Below are positions 1 to 5,164 of a DNA stretch of 5,164 nt, in pieces; position 1 is the stretch's first letter, and each line of letters starts with the position of its first letter. Origin of the DNA: Phycisphaerae bacterium (GTDB lineage: Bacteria; Planctomycetota; Phycisphaerae; UBA1845; PWPN01); NCBI GenBank assembly GCA_003557125.1, contig PWPN01000290.1, positions 1 to 5,164 of the forward strand, read 5' to 3'. Under the pieces are notes generated by a model. It saw only the letters and a list, made by a program, of their open reading frames with translations, did no database searches and was not told where the DNA came from. The position numbers and the translations under genes are program-made.

Positions 1-2016
1 GGAGGCCTCTGCCTCCTTGGCGGGCTGCTTGTCGGCCGACTCCTTTTTCAATGCCATCGGCTGCTCGGATCGGCAACCATCCCGGTAGACCGTGACCCCC
101 TTGCACTTGAGCGTAAAGGCAAGCCGATAGATCTGCTCGACGTCCTCGCGCTTCGCATCGTGCGGGAAGTTGATCGTCTTGGAAATCGACGAATCGCAGT
201 GCTTCTGGAACGCTGCCTGCATCCGGATGTGCCATTCCGGCGTGACATCACGGGCGCAGACGAAAATCCGTCGCACCTCTTCGGGGACTTCGTCGATCCC
301 GGCAAGGGTGCCCTCCTGGGCGATACGGTCCATGAGAGCCTCGCTGTAGAACCCTTCTGTCCGGGCATACTGTTCGAAGATGGGATTGACCTGAAGCATC
401 GGGGACTCGGCGTCCTGCTCCTTCAAGACATTCCGGTAGAAGACGAGGTTGAACAGCGGTTCGATCCCGCACGAGCAATCGGTGATGATGCTGATCGTAC
501 CGGTCGGGGCGATCGTTGTGGCCGCACTGTTGCGTATCGGCCGATGCCGTTGGACGTCCCACACGGAACGCGACCAGTTGGGGAAGCAGCCGCGCCGGCC
601 GGCCAACACCTCACTGTAGGCGTGCGCTTCGTCGTTGATGAACTTCATGAACCGCTCACCCCAGCGGACACCTTCCGGCGAACAGTACGAGACGCCCAGC
701 ATGTAAAGCGCGTCGGCAAAGCCCATCACCCCCAGGCCGATCTTGCGGTTGCTCTTGCACATCGCTTCGATCTGCTCGAGGGGATAAGTGTTCACGTCGA
801 TGACGTTGTCGAGGAACCGCACAGCCGCATGCACCGTCTCACGTAGCGTATCCCAGTCGACCTCCGCCCTATCCGTACCCGCATCGCGAACGAAACACGC
901 CAGGTTGATGCTGCCGAGGTTGCATGCCTCATAGGGCAGCAGCGGCTGTTCGCCACAGGGGTTCGTCGCTTCGATTCGGCCGACGTGCGGCGTCGGGTTG
1001 TGACGATTGATTTCATCGATGAACACGACGCCCGGCTCGCCCGTCTGGTGCGCATGGCGCACGATAATGTCCCAGATATCCTGTCGGGTGTAGACGGGCA
1101 CCTTGATCGACGCATGGGCCCCACCCGTTTGACTCTCCGCGTCACTGACCGCATCACTCTGTGCCGGGACGCTGCCCGTATCCGAGTCGGCTACGACCTT
1201 CAACGCGCCGTCGGCCTCGCGCCGGACGGGGATGAGCGAGCGGATGTCATATTCGCCGATTGAGACGTCGCGCGGGATGACGAATTCCTTGGCGTTACGC
1301 GGGTTGCGAACGATGTGGGGGCTCTGCGGGTCGGCCAGGAACCCTTCCATCCATTCGTCCGTCAGCTTCACGGAAATGTTGTAATTGGTGAACTGGGTCA
1401 GATCCTGCTTGGCATGGAGGAACTTGAGGATGTCCGGATGATGGATATACATCATCCCCATGTTCGCGCCACGGCGAAACGCGCCCTGCTGGATCGCGTT
1501 GGTCGCCTCGCTGAACGCCCGCCAGAAGCTGATCGGGCCGGACGTCGTGCCGCCCGAACTCTTGATGTAGTCGCCCGTCGGCCGCAACTCGTCAAAGGCG
1601 AACCCCGTCCCGCCACCGGCCTTCTGGATGAGGGCTGTGTTTTTGATCGCGTCGAAAATGTCATTGACGCTGTCGCGTACCGGAAGCACGAAACACGCGC
1701 TGAGCATGCCCATCTCCCGGCCCGCGTTCATGAGCGTCGGGCTGTTGGGCATGAAGCGCTTGCTGGTCATGATGTCGAAAAAGACCTTCGCCCAACGATC
1801 CCGGTCCTCGGGCGTCCCGTACGTCAACTCCGCGCCCGCCACCGTCTCGGCCACGCGCTCAAAGAGCAGACGCGGCGATTCGACGACCTGGCCTTGCTCG
1901 TCCTTTTTTAAATAGCGTGCCTCAAGCACCCGCAACGCATTGCCCGTAAAGCCACACGCCGCCTGACGATGATCAGGACCGCGACCGTCCCGCAGATGAT
2001 GTTCGCCAGCGCTCAT
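1..2016 (-). CDS. nrdJ: Adenosylcobalamin-dependent (class II) ribonucleoside-diphosphate reductase, C-terminus outside window
   Basis: Cytoplasmic enzyme that reduces ribonucleotides to deoxyribonucleotides, using a cobalamin-generated thiyl radical, so it needs no oxygen or second subunit. Reading leftward from the ATG at 2016-2014 gives 672 uninterrupted codons to the window edge. Visible landmarks: MPNSPTLMNAG (89-99), the first redox cysteine in SACFV (C108), glycine-rich KAGGGTGF (132-139), the active-site NPCGE (352-356, with N352, thiyl C354 and E356), the second redox cysteine in EACNLGSINL (C365, 11 residues after C354, the usual class II spacing), and APTGTISII (503-511). CKGVTVYRDGC (638-648) precedes the tail. 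There is no N-terminal ATP-cone: the catalytic domain begins near residue 22. A hydrophilic insert lies at about 240-305. The thioredoxin-reducible C-terminal CxxC tail expected in the family is not in the window. The start is supported by an AGGAG six bases upstream. Assignment to RNR is firm; class II rather than class I rests on overall likeness and the motif spacing. Confidence 0.95.
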   Translation of the reverse strand, partial: MSAGEHHLRDGRGPDHRQAACGFTGNALRVLEARYLKKDEQGQVVESPRLLFERVAETVAGAELTYGTPEDRDRWAKVFFDIMTSKRFMPNSPTLMNAGREMGMLSACFVLPVRDSVNDIFDAIKNTALIQKAGGGTGFAFDELRPTGDYIKSSGGTTSGPISFWRAFSEATNAIQQGAFRRGANMGMMYIHHPDILKFLHAKQDLTQFTNYNISVKLTDEWMEGFLADPQSPHIVRNPRNAKEFVIPRDVSIGEYDIRSLIPVRREADGALKVVADSDTGSVPAQSDAVSDAESQTGGAHASIKVPVYTRQDIWDIIVRHAHQTGEPGVVFIDEINRHNPTPHVGRIEATNPCGEQPLLPYEACNLGSINLACFVRDAGTDRAEVDWDTLRETVHAAVRFLDNVIDVNTYPLEQIEAMCKSNRKIGLGVMGFADALYMLGVSYCSPEGVRWGERFMKFINDEAHAYSEVLAGRRGCFPNWSRSVWDVQRHRPIRNSAATTIAPTGTISIITDCSCGIEPLFNLVFYRNVLKEQDAESPMLQVNPIFEQYARTEGFYSEALMDRIAQEGTLAGIDEVPEEVRRIFVCARDVTPEWHIRMQAAFQKHCDSSISKTINFPHDAKREDVEQIYRLAFTLKCKGVTVYRDGCRSEQPMALKKESADKQPAKEAEAS

Positions 2017-2022
2017 CAAAAA

Positions 2023-2027
2023 CTCCT
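2023..2027 (-). promoter_or_regulatory. Ribosome binding site of nrdJ
   Basis: Read on the minus strand this is AGGAG, six bases before the ATG at 2016-2014. It fixes the nrdJ start, and the next in-frame methionine falls well inside conserved sequence. Confidence 0.85.
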
Positions 2028-2127
2028 AATGGCAACGGCCCCGCAAAAACTCGTCACCAAAACACTTCCCGCAAAGAGCATTAGAAACAGAATAATTACA
2101 GCTTACATACAACCAAAAGAGCGTTAT

Positions 2128-2161
2128 CGCCGGCATCACCTACCCCGCTCGGATGCCGACG
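2128..2161 (-). promoter_or_regulatory. Hairpin in the nrdJ leader
   Basis: The arms at 2128-2137 and 2152-2161 form a 10-bp stem around a 14-base loop, roughly 110 bases upstream of the nrdJ start codon. On the minus strand every position pairs, with one G-U wobble at 2130/2159. On the plus strand that position would be a C-A mismatch, so the structure fits an RNA made in the nrdJ direction. Only four T residues occur a little downstream, so it is not a good intrinsic terminator. Its role is unknown. A cobalamin riboswitch would be natural for a class II enzyme, but the B12 box is not recognisable. Confidence 0.5.
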
Positions 2162-2237
2162 CAGACAGGTGCATTTACTCGCTTCACAGAGTCCACCACT
2201 GAACTGTAAGCTTTCCACATATGGTGGGGCAACCATT

Positions 2238-2266
2238 TAAATACCTCAAGATATGGCGTGTGTCAA
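2238..2266 (-). promoter_or_regulatory. Candidate sigma70-type promoter of nrdJ
   Basis: On the minus strand a perfect -35 box TTGACA (2266-2261) is followed by a 17-base spacer and TATTTA (2243-2238) as -10. The -10 is a weak match, lacking the final T. Transcription would start near 2231 and give a 5' leader of about 215 bases. Position, orientation and AT-rich surroundings fit nrdJ; no experiment is implied. Confidence 0.42.
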
Positions 2267-2490
2267 ACAAAAGATCGACCGAAAAGGCATATTTTTAATA
2301 ACCCTCGTAAGGACCGATATATCATAATCTTATAACCTAACTCTTTCCTTACTCACATGTGAATTTTTATGCCCAGCGTGACGCTATCCCGTCCTTTGGC
2401 CCCCGCTAAAGCCATGCTTTTGAATCGTTGAAAGCAGCACCTTATTCGGTGGCCCAAATCACCCTTTTCATCGCTTGGATATTGTAGGGT

Positions 2491-2531
2491 GCCGGTACTG
2501 CGCCGGCCTTGATCTACGATGCCGCAAGGCC
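2491..2531. repeat. Two overlapping stem-loops
   Basis: GCCGG (2491-2495) pairs with CCGGC (2503-2507) around a 7-base loop. GGCCTTG (2505-2511) pairs perfectly with CAAGGCC (2525-2531) around a 13-base loop. The two share bases 2505-2507, so they are either mutually exclusive or trimmed. Function unknown. Confidence 0.4.
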
Positions 2532-2560
2532 ATGACCACCCGGATCGCCGTGTACAGGCT

Positions 2561-2590
2561 TCGGCAATGCCCCCTTCCCATGCATGCCGA
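2561..2590. repeat. Nine-bp stem-loop with a single bulge
   Basis: The left arm 2561-2570 and right arm 2582-2590 pair over nine base pairs with one unpaired A (2567) and an 11-base pyrimidine-rich loop. No T-run follows on either strand, so it does not look like a terminator. It belongs to the stem-loop series in the nrdJ-ahcY gap. Confidence 0.4.
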
Positions 2591-2609
2591 CAGCTACTGG
2601 TGCAGGCCG

Positions 2610-2626
2610 GGCCGACAACAACGGCC
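2610..2626. repeat. Five-bp stem-loop
   Basis: GGCCG (2610-2614) and CGGCC (2622-2626) enclose the loop acaacaa. It is short and could be chance in GC-rich DNA, but it lies in line with the neighbouring hairpins. Confidence 0.3.
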
Positions 2627-2687
2627 ATGGATGCCGCTCGCCTTGCTGGAAATGGCCATCTGTTTTAGGCTGTCTCTCTTTGCCAGA

Positions 2688-2717
2688 CCCGGTTCGAGAC
2701 CCGACATTGGAACCGGG
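2688..2717. repeat. Perfect 8-bp inverted repeat
   Basis: CCCGGTTC (2688-2695) and GAACCGGG (2710-2717) are perfect reverse complements separated by 14 bases. GGTTCGAGACC within it superficially recalls a tRNA T-arm, but no acceptor or anticodon arm can be drawn. Function unknown. Confidence 0.45.
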
Positions 2718-2858
2718 CGACGCCAGAATCACTGTATCCCCTTGATTGCAAAGTGCTTACAGCTGATACCTGGCAGAAATAGAGAAGATTTGCGGCGATA
2801 CGCGCTGTTGTCTATGGGTAGTTCGGGACGTGTCGATGGCCTGGCCGAGCAAAATGAA

Positions 2859-2886
2859 ACGACAACCGCGCTACGATTCGTAGAAT
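2859..2886 (+). promoter_or_regulatory. Candidate sigma70-type promoter of ahcY
   Basis: ACGACA (2859-2864, four of six matching TTGACA), a 16-base spacer and TAGAAT (2881-2886, five of six matching TATAAT). Transcription would begin near 2893 and leave a leader of about 240 bases before the ahcY start. It is the best plus-strand match I found by eye in the region, and moderate evidence only. Confidence 0.35.
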
Positions 2887-2929
2887 ATCGATTCTGGTAA
2901 GATGGCCCATCGGACAGTGAAGTATCCGT

Positions 2930-2941
2930 CCAAGGCCTTGG
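2930..2941. promoter_or_regulatory. Perfect 12-bp palindrome CCAAGGCCTTGG
   Basis: A fully symmetric sequence, which would suit a dimeric DNA-binding regulator. It lies about 40 bases downstream of the start site inferred for ahcY and about 195 bases before the start codon. No known operator is recognised. A palindrome with no loop makes a poor RNA hairpin, so a DNA-level role is likelier if it has any. Confidence 0.35.
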
Positions 2942-2972
2942 CTTATCAGGTTCCTGAGCGGTCGAAAAAGTC

Positions 2973-3007
2973 GTGATTGCGGATCCTGCCCAGGGTCGGG
3001 CAATCGC
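2973..3007 (+). promoter_or_regulatory. Two-part hairpin in the ahcY leader
   Basis: The lower stem is 2973-2980 with 3000-3007 (8 bp). The upper stem is 2982-2987 with 2992-2997 (6 bp), capped by the tetraloop GCCC. A small internal loop separates them (G2981 against GG 2998-2999). Two pairs are G-U wobbles that form only in plus-strand RNA (2974/3006 and 2984/2995), which points to the ahcY transcript. No U tract follows, so it is not an intrinsic terminator. The conserved core of the SAH riboswitch that often precedes ahcY was not recognised. Confidence 0.5.
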
Positions 3008-3017
3008 AGACGAACAG

Positions 3018-3039
3018 AGGTACCCCTATCAAGGTACCC
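3018..3039. repeat. Direct repeat of AGGTACCC
   Basis: AGGTACCC occurs at 3018-3025 and again at 3032-3039, a period of 14 bases. Each copy contains the palindrome GGTACC, so the two copies can also pair as a 6-bp hairpin with an 8-base loop. It lies just after the two-part leader hairpin. It could be a tandem protein site, leader structure or chance. Confidence 0.4.
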
Positions 3040-3058
3040 ACGTGCACGAGGTATTTGT

Positions 3059-4578
<1,520 letters not shown>

Positions 4579-4632
4579 AATGTGATCCTCCTCAAGGTGC
4601 CTGAAAAGGCCGACAGAGAGGGCTGATACATA

Positions 4633-4672
4633 CAGGCCGACGCGTTCCCGAAACAGGGTGCGCGTCGGCCTG
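4633..4672 (+). terminator. Strong hairpin downstream of ahcY, without U tract
   Basis: A 12-bp perfect stem (4633-4644 with 4661-4672) is continued by a wobble pair, one mismatch and CCC/GGG (4647-4649, 4656-4658) around a GAAACA loop. It lies 54 bases after the ahcY stop and before the next plus-strand gene, so it most likely ends or stabilises the ahcY transcript. The bases after it are not T-rich, so it is not a textbook intrinsic terminator. The left-arm sequence AGGCCGAC is duplicated upstream at 4607-4614. Confidence 0.6.
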
Positions 4673-4870
4673 CTGCACTTGCTTGCCAGTTACACTTTAC
4701 AAATCGCGTACTCAATAACTTATTTCATTTTTCCTTTGACATCGTTTTTTCACAGTCTAGTCTGTAATGTAGATTAGCGGTGATGGCGGCCGTTGGGATG
4801 GAAGAGGGCTAGCCCCATATCGTAACGATTTTCCGCCCATCGATAGGTCCCCCCCTTCTTCCGATTGCGT
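4673..4870. other. Intergenic DNA upstream of the secreted-protein gene
   Basis: No gene is seen. The centre (about 4685-4775) is AT-rich and holds TTGACA at 4736-4741, a perfect -35 match. No good -10 follows at 16-18 bases: TAGTCT at 4758-4763 matches poorly, and TGTAAT at 4763-4768 is too far away at 21. AGTCT is tandemly duplicated at 4754-4763. A promoter for the gene at 4884 probably lies here but cannot be fixed. Confidence 0.45.
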
Positions 4871-4875
4871 AAGGA
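4871..4875 (+). promoter_or_regulatory. Ribosome binding site of the secreted-protein gene
   Basis: AAGGA lies eight bases before the ATG at 4884-4886. Together with the signal peptide that begins there, it fixes the start. Confidence 0.65.
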
Positions 4876-4883
4876 CTCTTGCC

Positions 4884-5164
4884 ATGAGGCGTTTGCTGTC
4901 TCGGCTTGCAATTGGGTTGTGCGTTGTTGCAATGGCCTGGCTGGTGCCGTCACTTTCGGCACGCGACGTGTCCCCCCCTCTCTACGACGGCCCACCTCTC
5001 ATGGGCGCCCCGATCGATACGAATGAACTGATCGTATTTCTGCGCCCCGGCACGGATGCCGCCGCGTTCGCCCGAGGGAGAGGCTTGCGCTTGGTCCAGG
5101 GACTGCGGAGCAACCCGCATGCATTCATCGTGGCCGCTGACAGCGTATCCCGCGCGCGGGCCGA
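4884..5164 (+). CDS. Secreted protein with subtilase-like propeptide, N-terminal 93 codons only
   Basis: The frame is open to the right edge (93 codons plus two bases). Residues 1-26 form a typical Sec signal peptide: basic MRRLLSR, a hydrophobic core LAIGLCVVAMAWLVP (8-22) and a likely cut after SLSA (26). There is no lipobox cysteine at the cut, so it is probably not a lipoprotein. A short Pro-rich linker (30-44) follows. Residues 47-93 then read like the inhibitory propeptide of S8 subtilisin-type serine proteases: a strand NELIVFLRPGTD, a helix AAAFARGRG, a strand LRLVQGLRS and a strand AFIVAAD. That would imply an exported protease whose catalytic Asp/His/Ser lie beyond the window. The call rests on pattern likeness only; another exported protein with a similar fold is possible. 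It has its own upstream region and is probably not in an operon with ahcY. Confidence 0.8.
   Translation, partial: MRRLLSRLAIGLCVVAMAWLVPSLSARDVSPPLYDGPPLMGAPIDTNELIVFLRPGTDAAAFARGRGLRLVQGLRSNPHAFIVAADSVSRARA

Larger units (their letters stand above)
2267..2858. other. Intergenic region between divergent nrdJ and ahcY, no convincing gene
   Basis: About 590 bases without a credible coding region. The left part (to about 2350) is AT-rich and contains two short perfect palindromes, GATATATC (2316-2323) and TCACATGTGA (2353-2362). The right part is GC-rich and carries a run of stem-loops between 2491 and 2717. Open frames exist on both strands, the longest on the plus strand running from a TTG at 2475 to 2900. 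They lack a Shine-Dalgarno, are rich in Cys, Arg and Trp, and match no family I recognise. The stretch could be a decayed gene or mobile element, or a structured RNA; the sequence does not decide. Confidence 0.6.

Noticed and set aside
160..1911. Several plus-strand open frames of 92-228 codons opposite nrdJ
   Set aside because: All lie inside the uninterrupted nrdJ frame, which carries the conserved RNR motifs. They are antisense shadows.
2017..2160. Cobalamin riboswitch in the nrdJ leader
   Set aside because: GGGAA and GGTGA fragments near 2050-2070 (minus strand) recall parts of the class, but the B12 box and the expected order of conserved blocks were not found.
2220..2330. NrdR box pair upstream of nrdJ
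   Set aside because: AT-rich palindromes are present, but no pair of sites matching the 16-base NrdR consensus at helical spacing was seen.
2688..2712. tRNA T-arm-like GGTTCGAGACC
   Set aside because: No 5-bp T-stem, acceptor stem, anticodon arm or CCA can be built around it.
2353..2732. Minus-strand frames of 72 and 91 codons in the nrdJ-ahcY gap
   Set aside because: No ribosome binding site or family likeness, and they overlap each other and the plus-strand frame. A decayed gene cannot be excluded.
2475..2900. A 141-codon plus-strand frame starting at TTG (or ATG at 2532)
   Set aside because: No Shine-Dalgarno at either start, odd composition rich in Cys, Arg and Trp, no recognisable family, and it runs through the stem-loops and over the proposed ahcY promoter. 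It could be real only if relatives conserve it.

Overview
The window comes from a GC-rich bacterial chromosome. It holds three protein genes: one runs off the left edge, one is complete, and one runs off the right edge. The lineage cannot be proven from 5 kb. A class II ribonucleotide reductase with a long insert, a bacterial-type long S-adenosylhomocysteine hydrolase, a secreted subtilase-like protein start and a short 'gagatc/gagatt' intergenic repeat together look most like a planctomycete or a relative. That is an inference, not an observation.

Layout: (1) positions 1-2016, minus strand: 672 codons of an adenosylcobalamin-dependent ribonucleoside-diphosphate reductase (nrdJ). Its start is present and its C-terminal tail lies outside the window. 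(2) About 2017-2266: nrdJ upstream region with a good Shine-Dalgarno, a candidate promoter and a hairpin in a roughly 200-base leader. (3) About 2267-2858: no convincing gene, AT-rich next to nrdJ, then GC-rich with several perfect or near-perfect stem-loops. (4) About 2859-3135: candidate promoter and long leader of the plus-strand hydrolase gene, with a 12-base palindrome, a two-part hairpin, an 8-base direct repeat and a degenerate repeat. (5) 3136-4578, plus strand: complete ahcY (480 aa), all recognisable catalytic and NAD-binding motifs intact. (6) 4579-4883: intergenic, with a strong hairpin after ahcY that lacks a U tract, then an AT-rich stretch. (7) 4884 to the right edge, plus strand: first 93 codons of a secreted protein whose post-signal segment resembles a subtilase (S8) propeptide.

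nrdJ and ahcY are transcribed divergently from a gene-free region of about 1.1 kb. NrdJ makes deoxynucleotides; AhcY clears the by-product of SAM-dependent methylation. They share no direct pathway step, and separate promoters are proposed for each. No CRISPR array, tRNA, rRNA, insertion sequence or integrase was found, and no clearly novel system. The least explained material is the structured noncoding DNA between nrdJ and ahcY.
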